DNA of 64,000 nt, taken from NCBI RefSeq assembly GCF_000730165.1, contig NZ_CP022110.1, positions 496,001 through 560,000 of the forward strand. The letters run 5' to 3'. The stretch is from Nitrospirillum viridazoti CBAmc (lineage in GTDB: Bacteria; Pseudomonadota; Alphaproteobacteria; Azospirillales; Azospirillaceae). Shown one piece after another: positions 24,433 to 33,890 of the stretch (its first letter is position 1; each line of letters opens with the position of its first letter). Below the pieces are notes generated by a model that did no database searches, was not told where the DNA came from, and saw nothing but the letters and a program-made list of their open reading frames with translations. Both the position numbers and the translations under genes were made by a program.

Positions 24433-27111
24433 ATGGGTTTTGGGAGAAAGATGCTGCGCGGTTCCGCCAGCGTGGTAGCGGTGCTGGCCATGTCGGCCAC
24501 GGCCTATGCGGCCGACGCGCCCGCCCCGGCGGCGGACTCCAGCCTCGACGAAATCGTGGTCACGGGCTTCCGCAAGTCGATCCAGGACAGTATCGATGTG
24601 AAGCGCGACAAGACCGCCGTGGTCGACGTGGTCAGCGCGGAAGACATCGGCAAGCTGCCCGACAAGAACGTGGCCGACGCGTTGCAGCGCGTGCCCGGCG
24701 TCATGATCCAATCCGCCGCCTCCGGCGAAGGCGGCTTCGACGAAGCCGACCGTGTCAGCATTCGCGGCTCCAGCCCCTCGCTGACCAACACCACCATCAA
24801 CGGCCATGGTGTGGCCACCGGCGACTGGTTCCTGCTGGACCAGTATTCCACCGTCGGCCGCTCGGTCAGCTTCTCGCTGCTGCCGTCCGAAATCGTCGAC
24901 AAGACCCTGGTGTACAAGAGCCAGCAGGCCGACCTGGTCGAGGGCGGCGTCGCCGGCTCCATCGACATCCTCACCCGCAAGCCCCTGGACTTTAAGGACA
25001 ACTTCACCGCCGCCGCCGATATCGAGGGCGTCTACGGCGACATGGCCGAGAAGGTGTCGCCGCAGTTCAACGGCCTGGTGTCGTGGAAGAACAAGTCCAA
25101 CACCTTCGGCGTCCTGGCGCAGGCCTTCTATGAAGAACGCGACGTCCAGCGCGAGGGCCAGGAAGTCCTGGGCTATTCGCAGTTCGCCGCCACCGACGCT
25201 GCCGTCAAGGCACACCCGGAACTGAATGGCGTCTATTACCCCACCCTGATCGGTTCCGCCCTGTTCCAGCAGAAGCGCAAGCGTATGGGCGGCGACATCG
25301 ACGTCGAGTTCACGCCGACCGACAAGCTGACGGTGGACATCAACGGCTTCTATTCGCACATGGACGCCGACAATTCCAACCGCAACTTCATGTACTGGGG
25401 TTCCAGCATCTTCTCGACGCAGCAGGCGGTGCCCACCGCCTACACCGTCAAGAACCACACCCTGACCTCGGCCACCACGCCGTCGGTGACCAACGCCATC
25501 GTCTATGACCTGATCTCGCGCCCCGGCGCCTCGGCCGAGACGTCCTACATCGACGCCGACGTGACCTACCAGGCGACCGACCGCCTGAGCTTCACCGGCA
25601 AGGTCGGCTACACCTACGGCCTGGGCGACACGCCTAGCGAGCCGGCCTATGAGGCGGTGGCCGCCTCGTCCGCCAGCTACGCGCTGAACGGCCTGTCGGC
25701 CCCCGCCACTGTCAATTTCGGCATCCCCACCGGCACCCAGAACGGCAATTACGCCACCGGCTGGGCTTGGACCGACGTGCTGACGGCCGTGGACCAGGAG
25801 TATTACGGCCAGCTGGACGCCAAGTACGACGTCAAGTCCGGCATCTGGGACTCGGTGAAGGCCGGCGTGCGCGTCAGCGCCCACCAGCGCAATACCCAGT
25901 TCAAGGTCGATGGCGGCTGCTGCGCCAACGGCGGCTGGGGCGTGGCCACGCCCTCGTCCAGCGGCACCTATCCCGCCGGCTTCGGTTCCAACCTGGGTGG
26001 TCCCGTCCTCAGCAACATCTGGAACCTGTCGAACGACCAGGTCGCCGCCTTCTTCAATTCCTACGGCATCGGCAACGCCGACCCCATCAATGGTGCCGAT
26101 GGCACCTCACGCTACTACTGGCCGGGTTCGTTCAAGGTGTCGGAGACCGACAGCGCCGCCTATGTCATGGCCAATGTCGGCGGCGCCGGCTGGTCGGGCA
26201 ACTTCGGCGTCCGCTTCGTCGATACCAACCTGACCAGCCTGGTGTACTTCGCCTCCACCGCCGGGGCGCCGGGCGCCATCAACACCTCCGCCTTCGGCCC
26301 CTATGTGCCGACCAACATCAGCCACGACTACGTCAACGTGCTGCCCAGCGCCAACCTGAAGCTGGAGGTGACCGACGATGTGGTGGCCCACCTGGCGGTG
26401 GCCAAGACCATGGCGCGGCCCGACTACAGCGCGCTGGGCGGTTCGGTCAGCCTGAACGACGTGGCCTCCTCCGGCTCGGGTGGCAACCCCGACCTGAAGC
26501 CCATCGAGTCCACCAACTACGACGCCTCGCTGGAATGGTACTACGGCCCGCAGTCCCTGCTGTCGTTCGCCGTGTTCTACAACGACATGAACTCGTACGT
26601 GACCTACGGCGTCACGCCGCAGACCTTCTATTCCGACTTCTACAAGGCCAACCACACCTACCAGGTGACCCACCCGTTCAACACCTCGGCCAAGAACCGC
26701 GGCTTTGAACTGGCGATCCAGCAGCCGATCTACGGCGGCTTCGGCGTCCAGGCCAACTACACCTACGCCTACGGCACCGAGGAAAGTGGCGCGCCGATGA
26801 TCGGCAACTCCCGTCACACCTACAATCTGACGGGTTATTACGAGAACGACTGGATCAGCGCCCACCTGTCCTACACCTTCCGCTCGCACTTCGTGGTGGG
26901 CTTGGATCGCAGCACCCTGGAAAACCAGGATGACTTCGGCACCCTGGACGCGTCGGTCAACATACCGGTCAATGACTACCTCAGCCTGACCTTCTCGGCC
27001 CTGAACATCACGGATGAGCTGATGAAGTACTACGCCAACAACACTGACCAGCCGCGTGCCATCTACGACAACGGCCGTCAGTACTACTTCGGCGCCCACT
27101 TCAAGTACTGA
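24433..27111 (+). CDS. TonB-dependent receptor, Caulobacter/Xanthomonas sugar type
   Basis: An 892-residue outer-membrane receptor. Signal peptide 1-26 (ending TAYA), TonB-box-like LDEIVVTGFRKS, plug motifs DVVSAEDIGKLPDKNVADALQRVPGV and RVSIRGSSPSLTNTTING, then a large barrel ending in YYFGAHFKY. This is the type common in Caulobacter and Xanthomonas for carbohydrate uptake; in Caulobacter such a receptor (there called NagA) takes up GlcNAc and chitin oligomers. The start is fixed by GAGGAGGG 5 nt before the ATG. Position within the amino-sugar island strongly suggests a chito-oligosaccharide ligand. Confidence 0.9.
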   Translation: MGFGRKMLRGSASVVAVLAMSATAYAADAPAPAADSSLDEIVVTGFRKSIQDSIDVKRDKTAVVDVVSAEDIGKLPDKNVADALQRVPGVMIQSAASGEGGFDEADRVSIRGSSPSLTNTTINGHGVATGDWFLLDQYSTVGRSVSFSLLPSEIVDKTLVYKSQQADLVEGGVAGSIDILTRKPLDFKDNFTAAADIEGVYGDMAEKVSPQFNGLVSWKNKSNTFGVLAQAFYEERDVQREGQEVLGYSQFAATDAAVKAHPELNGVYYPTLIGSALFQQKRKRMGGDIDVEFTPTDKLTVDINGFYSHMDADNSNRNFMYWGSSIFSTQQAVPTAYTVKNHTLTSATTPSVTNAIVYDLISRPGASAETSYIDADVTYQATDRLSFTGKVGYTYGLGDTPSEPAYEAVAASSASYALNGLSAPATVNFGIPTGTQNGNYATGWAWTDVLTAVDQEYYGQLDAKYDVKSGIWDSVKAGVRVSAHQRNTQFKVDGGCCANGGWGVATPSSSGTYPAGFGSNLGGPVLSNIWNLSNDQVAAFFNSYGIGNADPINGADGTSRYYWPGSFKVSETDSAAYVMANVGGAGWSGNFGVRFVDTNLTSLVYFASTAGAPGAINTSAFGPYVPTNISHDYVNVLPSANLKLEVTDDVVAHLAVAKTMARPDYSALGGSVSLNDVASSGSGGNPDLKPIESTNYDASLEWYYGPQSLLSFAVFYNDMNSYVTYGVTPQTFYSDFYKANHTYQVTHPFNTSAKNRGFELAIQQPIYGGFGVQANYTYAYGTEESGAPMIGNSRHTYNLTGYYENDWISAHLSYTFRSHFVVGLDRSTLENQDDFGTLDASVNIPVNDYLSLTFSALNITDELMKYYANNTDQPRAIYDNGRQYYFGAHFKY

Positions 27112-27415
27112 GGTTCATGAGTGTGTGGTGGCCGGCCCAGGGGACGTTCCCCTGATCCCCGGCCGCCGCCAGTGCCCCGTCGGCTGGTTCGTCACGGACG
27201 GCGGGTTGTTTCCGTGAGGGCGTACTTTCTTTGGATTGTGCTCTCGATCTCCCCGAACTTGGAAAGGCCCGGGCGTTCGTCCGGGCCCTTTTTCCCGGGG
27301 TTGGAGTTTCGCGGGATGAGGCGTCCCGCCGCTTGCCCGCTACCGGGGGCGGCGTGCTTTAGTCGGGTTGAATGCCGAAACGGTGCCCCAGGGTGCCGGG
27401 AAATGAGGAAGAGGC
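27112..27415. other. 304-nt gap between receptor and PTS operon
   Basis: Holds the receptor's terminator (27264-27293) and, after it, presumably the promoter of the PTS operon in about 27300-27410. No gene is visible, and I could not identify a convincing operator. Confidence 0.5.
27264..27293 (+). terminator. Rho-independent terminator after TonB receptor
   Basis: GGCCCGGGCG and CGTCCGGGCC pair as a 10-bp stem with one G-U pair around a tiny loop (27266-27287), followed by C and five T. Confidence 0.85.
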
Positions 27416-30067
27416 GTGGGCGGTTCGATGGTGGGAAATGGGGCGCCAGCCGGTGCGACGCCGGGAACGGCAAACGTGACGCGGCTCACCTTGCTGGCCC
27501 CGCTGGACGGATGGGCGACCCCGCTGGACGAGGTGCCCGATCCCGTCTTCGCCCAGCGCATGATGGGGGAAGGGCTGGCGCTGGACCCGACGGGCGGCAC
27601 CCTGCGGGCCCCGTGCGACGGCGTGGTGTTGACCGTCCACCGCGCGCGCCACGCCGTGACCTTGCGCGCCGACTGCGGCGTGGAAATCCTGATGCATGTG
27701 GGGCTGGAGACCGTGGCCCTGGGCGGCCGGGGCTTCACCGTCCATGTGGCCGAGGGCGCGCTGGTGCGGGCCGGCGATGCCCTGATCGACTTCGACATGG
27801 ACCTGCTGGCCAGGGAAGCCAAAAGCCTGCTGACCCCGCTGATCGTCGCCGGCGGCCCGGCCGCCACGGTGGTGGAGGTCAGGACCGGCGCGCCGGTGCG
27901 CGCGGGCGAGGTGCTGCTGACCCTGCTGGTGCAGGGCGACGCCGCCGCCAGTGCTGCTACCGGGGAACGCACCCAGAGTGCGGAACAATCAGTGGTGCTG
28001 CCCCTGGTGCATGGCCTGCACGCCCGGCCCTCCGCCGTGTTGGCCGCCGCCGCCAAGTCTTACGCCGCCGCCGTCTTCCTGGCGGCGCAAGGCCGCCGCG
28101 CCAATGCCAAGAGTGCCGTGGCCGCCATGTCGCTGGGCCTGCGCCATGGCGACGCCCTGACCGTGCTGGCGGAGGGGGAGGACGCCGCCGCCGCCGTCGC
28201 CGCCGTCGCCGCCGCGATATCCGCCGGCCTGGGCGAGGCACCGGTTCCCCTTGCCGAAGCGCTGCCCGTGCCCTCGCTGCCCAGCGCCGCCGTGCCGCCG
28301 CACGACGAACCGCCGGTGCTGGAGGCCCAGCCGCCCTTCGCCCCGGGTGAGACGGCCGTCATCCGCGCCGTCACCGCCGCCCCGGGCCTGGCGCTGGGCC
28401 GCGCCTTCCGCTTGCAGGAAGAGGAAGTGGAGGTGCCTGCCAGCGGCCTGGACGCCGATGCCGAGCGGCAGGCCCTTGCCAACGCCCTGGATCGCGTGCG
28501 CGCCCGTCTGGCCGCCGCCGTGGCCCACGCGGAAGAGACGCGCCAGACCCAGCGTCGCGACATCTTCCAGGCGCACCTGGCCATCCTGGACGATCCCGAC
28601 CTGTTCGACGAGGCGCAGGCTGCCATTGCCGGTGGCGAATCCGCGGGGAGCGCCTGGCGCGGCGCCACCGACCGGTCCGCCGCCGCCCTCCGCGCCCTGG
28701 GCAACCCCCGCATGGCGGAGCGCGCGGCCGACCTGATCGACCTGCGCCGCCAGGTCATGCTGGCCCTGGCCGGGCGGGAGCCGCAGCCGGTGATCCTGCC
28801 CCAGGGCGCCATCCTGGTGGCGGAAGAGCTGATGCCCAGCCAGCTCAGCAACCTGGACGCCGGCCGCCTGGCCGGCTTCTGCACCGCGCGCGGCGGCCCC
28901 ACCAGTCATGTGGCCATCCTGGCGGCCTCCATGGGCGTGCCGGCCCTGGTGGCGGGCGGGGCCGCCGTGCTGCGCATCCCCGATGACGCCCCGCTGATCC
29001 TGGACGCCGATCGCGGCCTGCTGCATGTTCAGCCGCCGGCCGATGACCTGGCCAAGCTGGAGCGCGAGACCGCGCGGCGCAAGGTGCTGGCCGAGGCCAA
29101 CCTGAAGGCGGCGGCGGCCGACTGCGTCATGGCCGACGGCACCCGCATCGAGGTCTACACCAATGTCGGCAAGGTGGCCGACGCGGTGAAGGGCGTGGCC
29201 AAGGGGGCGGAGGGCTGCGGCCTGCTGCGCACCGAATTCCTGTTCCTGGACCGGCAGACGGCACCCGATGAGGATGAACAGGCGGCCCAATACCAGGCGG
29301 TGGCGACGGCCTTGGCCGGCCGACCGCTGATCATCCGCACCCTGGACGTGGGCGGGGACAAGCCCTTGCCCTACCTGCCGCTGCCGCGGGAGGAGAACCC
29401 CATCCTGGGCCTGCGCGGCGTGCGCATCGGCCTGCGCCGGCCGGAGATTCTGCGCACCCAGTTGCGCGCCATCCTGCGCGTCCGTCCGGTGGGCCAGTGC
29501 CGCATCATGGTGCCCATGGTCGCCACCCTGGATGAGGTGCGGGCCGTGCGCGACATGCTGGACCATGAGCGCGAGGCCCTGGGCCATGCCCCGCCGGTGC
29601 AGCTGGGCGTCATGGTGGAAACGCCGGCGGCGGCGGTGACCGCCGACCAGCTGGCCACCGAGGCCGATTTCCTGTCCATCGGCACCAACGACCTGACGCA
29701 GTACGTGCTGGCCATGGACCGGGGTAACCCTGACCTGGCCGCCCGCCTGGACGCCCTGCACCCCGCCGTGCTGCGCCTTATCCGCCAGACGGCGGAGGGG
29801 GCGGCCAAGCACGGCCGCTGGGTGGGCGTATGCGGCGCCCTGGCTTCCGACCCCGCCGCCGCCCCCTTGCTGGTGGGCCTGGGCGTGACGGAGCTGTCGG
29901 CCACCCCGCCCACCATCCCGGACATCAAGGCGGCCCTGCGCCCGCTGGACAGGGCCGCCTGCGTTGCGCTCGCCACCGAGGCGCTGGCGCAGGAGTCCGC
30001 CGCCGCCGTGCGCAGCCTGCTGGCCCGCGCCGGTCTCGCCGTCGCCATCACCGAGGGAGCCGCCTGA
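27416..30067 (+). CDS. PTS EIIA-HPr-Enzyme I triple fusion
   Basis: An 883-residue multiphosphoryl transfer protein carrying three PTS modules. Residues about 25-175 are a glucose-class EIIA with active His94 (ILMHVGLETV). Residues about 192-275 are HPr with His202 in GLHARPSAVLA; the regulatory serine region reads NAKSAVAAMSLGL. Residues about 313-880 are Enzyme I with His499 in GGPTSHVAIL and PEP-binding motifs toward the C-terminus. It passes phosphate from PEP to the EIICB encoded next. The GTG at 27416 has GAGGA 6 nt upstream; an ATG at 27428 is possible. The stop overlaps the next start (TGATG). This gives the sugar system its own phosphorylation chain. Confidence 0.93.
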   Translation: MGGSMVGNGAPAGATPGTANVTRLTLLAPLDGWATPLDEVPDPVFAQRMMGEGLALDPTGGTLRAPCDGVVLTVHRARHAVTLRADCGVEILMHVGLETVALGGRGFTVHVAEGALVRAGDALIDFDMDLLAREAKSLLTPLIVAGGPAATVVEVRTGAPVRAGEVLLTLLVQGDAAASAATGERTQSAEQSVVLPLVHGLHARPSAVLAAAAKSYAAAVFLAAQGRRANAKSAVAAMSLGLRHGDALTVLAEGEDAAAAVAAVAAAISAGLGEAPVPLAEALPVPSLPSAAVPPHDEPPVLEAQPPFAPGETAVIRAVTAAPGLALGRAFRLQEEEVEVPASGLDADAERQALANALDRVRARLAAAVAHAEETRQTQRRDIFQAHLAILDDPDLFDEAQAAIAGGESAGSAWRGATDRSAAALRALGNPRMAERAADLIDLRRQVMLALAGREPQPVILPQGAILVAEELMPSQLSNLDAGRLAGFCTARGGPTSHVAILAASMGVPALVAGGAAVLRIPDDAPLILDADRGLLHVQPPADDLAKLERETARRKVLAEANLKAAAADCVMADGTRIEVYTNVGKVADAVKGVAKGAEGCGLLRTEFLFLDRQTAPDEDEQAAQYQAVATALAGRPLIIRTLDVGGDKPLPYLPLPREENPILGLRGVRIGLRRPEILRTQLRAILRVRPVGQCRIMVPMVATLDEVRAVRDMLDHEREALGHAPPVQLGVMVETPAAAVTADQLATEADFLSIGTNDLTQYVLAMDRGNPDLAARLDALHPAVLRLIRQTAEGAAKHGRWVGVCGALASDPAAAPLLVGLGVTELSATPPTIPDIKAALRPLDRAACVALATEALAQESAAAVRSLLARAGLAVAITEGAA

Positions 30068-31824
30068 TGCGCGACCGCTTCGCCCTGATACAGCAGCTGG
30101 GCCGCGCCCTCATGCTGCCCATCGCCGTGTTGCCGGTGGCCGGCCTGCTGCTGCGTCTGGGGCAGCCCGATCTGCTGGGCATCCCCTTCATCGCCGCCGC
30201 CGGCGAGGCCATCTTCACCAACCTGGGCCTGGTCTTCGCCATCGGCGTGGCGGTGGGCCTGGCGCGGGAGAACAACGGTGCCGCCGGCCTGGCCGGCGTG
30301 GTGGGCTTCCTGGTGGCGACACAGGGGGCGCAGGCCCTGGTGCGCGTGCCGCCGGAGGTGGTGGCCGGCCTCACCGGAACGGCGCTGGACGCCGCCGCCA
30401 CCAGCTACAAGATCAAGGCGGTGGCCAAGATCGGCGTGCCGGCCGGCATCCTGTCCGGCCTGCTGGCCGGGGGCCTCTACAACCGCTACAGCGAATTGAA
30501 GCTGCCGGAGTTCCTGTCCTTCTTCGGCGGCCGGCGCTTCGTGCCCATCGCCACCGGCTTCGCCGGGCTGGGCCTGGCGCTCATCTTCGGCTTCGGCTGG
30601 CCGGTGCTTGAGGCCGGGCTGGACGGGCTCAGCCGCGCCGTGCTGTCGGCCGGCGACGTCGGCCTGTTCCTCTACGGCCTGCTGAACCGGGTGCTGATCA
30701 TCACCGGTCTGCACCACATCCTGAACAATGTCGCCTGGTTCATCCTGGGCGACTATCACGGGGCCACGGGCGATCTGAAGCGCTTCTTCGCGGGCGACCC
30801 CACGGCAGGCGGTTTCATGGCCGGCTATTTCCCCGTCATGATGTTCGGCCTGCCGGCGGCCTGCCTGGCCATGTATCGCGCGGCCAAGCCGGAACGGCGG
30901 GCGGCCATCGGCGGCATGTTGCTGTCCATGGCGCTGACCGCCTTCCTGACTGGCGTGACCGAGCCCATCGAGTTCACCTTCATGTTCGTGGCCCCGCCCC
31001 TCTACGCCTTGCACGCCGTGCTGACGGGCCTGGCCATGGTGGTGATGGACGTGCTGGGGGTGAAGCTGGGCTTCACCTTCTCCGCCGGGCTGGTCGACTA
31101 CATCGTCAATTTCGGCAAGGCGACGCGGCCCCTGCTGCTGCTGCCGGTGGGTGCCGCCTACTTCGCCGTCTATTACGCCGCCTTCGCCTTCGTCATCCGC
31201 CGCTTCAACCTGAAGACCCTGGGGCGGGAGGACGCGCCGGTGGCGGTCGTATCCACCCAAGCGCTGGCCGAGCAGGGTCGGGGCGGGGGCTTCGTCGTCG
31301 CCTTGGGCGGGGCCGGCAACATTCGCACCGTGGACGCCTGCACCACCCGCCTGCGCCTGGTGCTGGCCGACAACCGCGCGGTGGATGAGACGGCGCTGAC
31401 GGCCCTGGGTTCCCGCGGTGTGGTCCGCCCCAACGCCACCGCCCTGCAGGTGGTGCTGGGCCCCGTGGCCGACCAGGTGGCGGGCGAGATCCGCAAGGCC
31501 CTGACCCATCTGCCGGCGGGCGGCGCGGTTGCCGTCGCCGTTGCGGTGGAGGAGCCGGCGCCGGCCACCGCTCCGGCCCCCTTGCCGGATGTCGCCACCG
31601 TGCTGGCGGCCCTGGGCGGCACGGGCAACGTCCAGACGGTGGAGGCTCGCGCCACCCGCCTGTTGCTGGGTGTCGCCGATGCCGCCGGCGTGGACGAGGG
31701 GCGCTTGCTGTCCCTGGGCCTGCGCGGTGTGGCCCGGGTCGGCTCCGGCCGCCTGCACCTGCTGCTGGGGGGCCCCGCCGCCCCGCTGGCTGATGCCCTG
31801 ACCCACGCCATGGCCAGGGGCTGA
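30067..31824 (+). CDS. nagE: GlcNAc-type PTS permease EIICB with duplicated EIIB
   Basis: A 585-residue PTS permease of the glucose/GlcNAc family. EIIC (about 1-375) has ten or so membrane segments and motifs GLHHILNNVAWFI and TGVTEPIEFTFMF. Two EIIB modules follow. The first has the phosphorylation Cys425 in VDACTTRLRL. The second, about 100 residues on, reads VEARATRLLL and has Arg528 in place of the Cys, so it cannot carry phosphate there. Imported GlcNAc would emerge as GlcNAc-6-P for NagA. It is translationally coupled to the EIIA-HPr-EI gene. GlcNAc rather than glucose is inferred from the neighbours. Confidence 0.9.
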   Translation: MRDRFALIQQLGRALMLPIAVLPVAGLLLRLGQPDLLGIPFIAAAGEAIFTNLGLVFAIGVAVGLARENNGAAGLAGVVGFLVATQGAQALVRVPPEVVAGLTGTALDAAATSYKIKAVAKIGVPAGILSGLLAGGLYNRYSELKLPEFLSFFGGRRFVPIATGFAGLGLALIFGFGWPVLEAGLDGLSRAVLSAGDVGLFLYGLLNRVLIITGLHHILNNVAWFILGDYHGATGDLKRFFAGDPTAGGFMAGYFPVMMFGLPAACLAMYRAAKPERRAAIGGMLLSMALTAFLTGVTEPIEFTFMFVAPPLYALHAVLTGLAMVVMDVLGVKLGFTFSAGLVDYIVNFGKATRPLLLLPVGAAYFAVYYAAFAFVIRRFNLKTLGREDAPVAVVSTQALAEQGRGGGFVVALGGAGNIRTVDACTTRLRLVLADNRAVDETALTALGSRGVVRPNATALQVVLGPVADQVAGEIRKALTHLPAGGAVAVAVAVEEPAPATAPAPLPDVATVLAALGGTGNVQTVEARATRLLLGVADAAGVDEGRLLSLGLRGVARVGSGRLHLLLGGPAAPLADALTHAMARG

Positions 31825-31871
31825 CGGCCCAACCCCATCCACGGTTCCGCTTTCCTCAGGGGCACTTACCC

Positions 31872-33890
31872 ATGCGATTGAAGGCCTTGCTTGTCTCCGG
31901 CGTGACCCTGATGGCCGCCAGCGTCGGTTCCGCCGCCTACGCCCAGCAGGCGGCGCTCATGCCCCTGCCGGCGGCCATGAGCGCGGGCACGGGGCAGTTG
32001 TTGGTGGATGGCGGCTTCACCGTGGCGCTGGCGGGGCCCGCCGACCCGCACTTGACCGTGGCGGCCCACACCCTGATCCAGCGCCTGTCGGCCAAGACCG
32101 GGCAGTTCCTGGCCGGCGCGCCGGTGGCGAAAGGCGCCACCCTGACGCTGACCGTCACGGGCGTCAGCGCCGCCGTGCCGGCGCCCCAGGAGGATGAGGC
32201 CTACACCCTGACGGTGACGCCAAAGGGCGCCAGCATCACGGCCGCGACATCAGTCGGTATCAACCGGGGCATCGCCACCTTCGCCCAACTGGTGACCAAC
32301 GGCCCCCAGGGCTGGGCCGTGCCGGCGGTAACCATCCACGACCAGCCGCGTTTCCCCTGGCGTGGCCTGCTGTTGGATGTGTCGCGCCACTTCATGCCCA
32401 TCGCCTCGGTGGAACGCACCATCGACCTGATGCAGGCGGTGAAGCTGAACGTGCTGCATTGGCACCTCGCCGACAACCAGGGCTTCCGCGTGGAAAGCAA
32501 GGTCTTCCCCAAGCTGCACCAGTTGGGGTCGGATGGCGACTTCTACACCCAGGACCAGGTGCGCCAAGTCATCCGCTACGCCGCCGACCGGGGCATCCGC
32601 GTGGTGCCGGAATTCGACATGCCCGGCCACACCACCGCCTGGCTGGTGGGTTATCCGGAACTGGCCAGCGCGCCCGGCCCCTACACCATCGAGCGGCACT
32701 GGGGCGTCTTCGACCCGGCGCTGGACCCGACGCGCGACAGCACATACCAATTCCTGGACCGTCTCGTTAGCGAAATGACTGCGCTGTTCCCCGACCCCTA
32801 TTTCCACATCGGTGGGGATGAGGTGAACGGCGAACAGTGGAAGGCCAGCCCCGCCGTCCAGGCCTATATGAAGGCCCATGGTCTGAAGGACACCGCCGCC
32901 TTGCAGGCCCTGTTCACCACCAGGGTGCAGGCCATCGTCGCCCGCCACGGCAAGCATGCCATCGGCTGGGATGAGATCATGGACGGCGACATGCCCAAGG
33001 ACGTGGTGGTGCAGTCCTGGCGGGACACGGAATCGCTGAAGAAGGCGGCCCTGGCCGGCCATGCCGGCATCCTGTCCGCCCCCTATTATCTGGATTTGAG
33101 CTGGCCGGCCGGTCGCCACTACGCCGCCGACCCCATGCCGGAAAACCTGCCGGCGGGGTTGGAGGGCCTGATCCTGGGCGGCGAAGCCTGCGCCTGGAGC
33201 GAGCGGCTGTCGCCGGAGAACCTGGATATCCGCCTATGGCCCCGCGCCGCCGTGGTGGCGGAAAAGCTGTGGTCGCCCAAGGATATGACGGCCGACATCC
33301 CGGCCATGTACGCGCGTCTGGACAGTGTGGCCGATGACTTGGCCTTTGCCGGTTCGAGGCACAGGGCGGCGAATGAGGCCATGCTGGCCCGGGTGGCGGG
33401 GCCGGCGGGGGTTGGCGCCGTCTGGTCCCTGGCCCAGGCGGTGGAACCGCTGAAGGACTATAACCGCTCGACCCAGCGGCCGGACGCCGTGCAGTCCACG
33501 CCCCTGAACCGCCTGGTGGACGCGATCCCGGCGGAAAGCGCCGTGGCGCGGGAATTCGGCCTGGCCGTGGACCGTCTCATCGCCCAGCCTGGCGACACCG
33601 CCGCCCGGACGCAGGTGCGGAGCCTGCTGGAACGGTGGCAGACGGCGGAGACATTGCTGGCCCCCTACCGCCAGGCCACGCCGTTGCTGGCGGAACTGGC
33701 CGGGCCGGCGGCCAAGCTGACCCGCTTGGCCGAGGCGGGGCTGGCCGCCGCCGATGCCGTGGCCACGGGCAAGCCCCTGGCCGACCGCGCCGCGGCGAAA
33801 AAGGCGCTGGCGGAGGCGGTGGAGCCAGGTGCTGAGCTGGAGTTCGCCATCCTGCCGGCGGTGACCAGGCTGGTGAAGGCGGCGCCTTAA
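31872..33890 (+). CDS. Secreted GH20 beta-N-acetylhexosaminidase
   Basis: A 672-residue exported enzyme that releases terminal GlcNAc from chitin oligomers in the periplasm or at the surface. Signal peptide 1-24 (ending AAYA). An N-terminal alpha/beta GH20b-like domain (about 28-155) precedes the catalytic barrel, which starts RFPWRGLLLDVSRHF. The catalytic pair is Asp316-Glu317 in HIGGDEVNG; LHWHLADNQGFR, EFDMPGH and GGEACAWSE are also typical. It lies 47 nt after nagE and is probably the third gene of that operon. The last about 170 residues are helical and less conserved. Its stop overlaps the stop of the converging LysR gene by 4 nt. Confidence 0.93.
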   Translation: MRLKALLVSGVTLMAASVGSAAYAQQAALMPLPAAMSAGTGQLLVDGGFTVALAGPADPHLTVAAHTLIQRLSAKTGQFLAGAPVAKGATLTLTVTGVSAAVPAPQEDEAYTLTVTPKGASITAATSVGINRGIATFAQLVTNGPQGWAVPAVTIHDQPRFPWRGLLLDVSRHFMPIASVERTIDLMQAVKLNVLHWHLADNQGFRVESKVFPKLHQLGSDGDFYTQDQVRQVIRYAADRGIRVVPEFDMPGHTTAWLVGYPELASAPGPYTIERHWGVFDPALDPTRDSTYQFLDRLVSEMTALFPDPYFHIGGDEVNGEQWKASPAVQAYMKAHGLKDTAALQALFTTRVQAIVARHGKHAIGWDEIMDGDMPKDVVVQSWRDTESLKKAALAGHAGILSAPYYLDLSWPAGRHYAADPMPENLPAGLEGLILGGEACAWSERLSPENLDIRLWPRAAVVAEKLWSPKDMTADIPAMYARLDSVADDLAFAGSRHRAANEAMLARVAGPAGVGAVWSLAQAVEPLKDYNRSTQRPDAVQSTPLNRLVDAIPAESAVAREFGLAVDRLIAQPGDTAARTQVRSLLERWQTAETLLAPYRQATPLLAELAGPAAKLTRLAEAGLAAADAVATGKPLADRAAAKKALAEAVEPGAELEFAILPAVTRLVKAAP

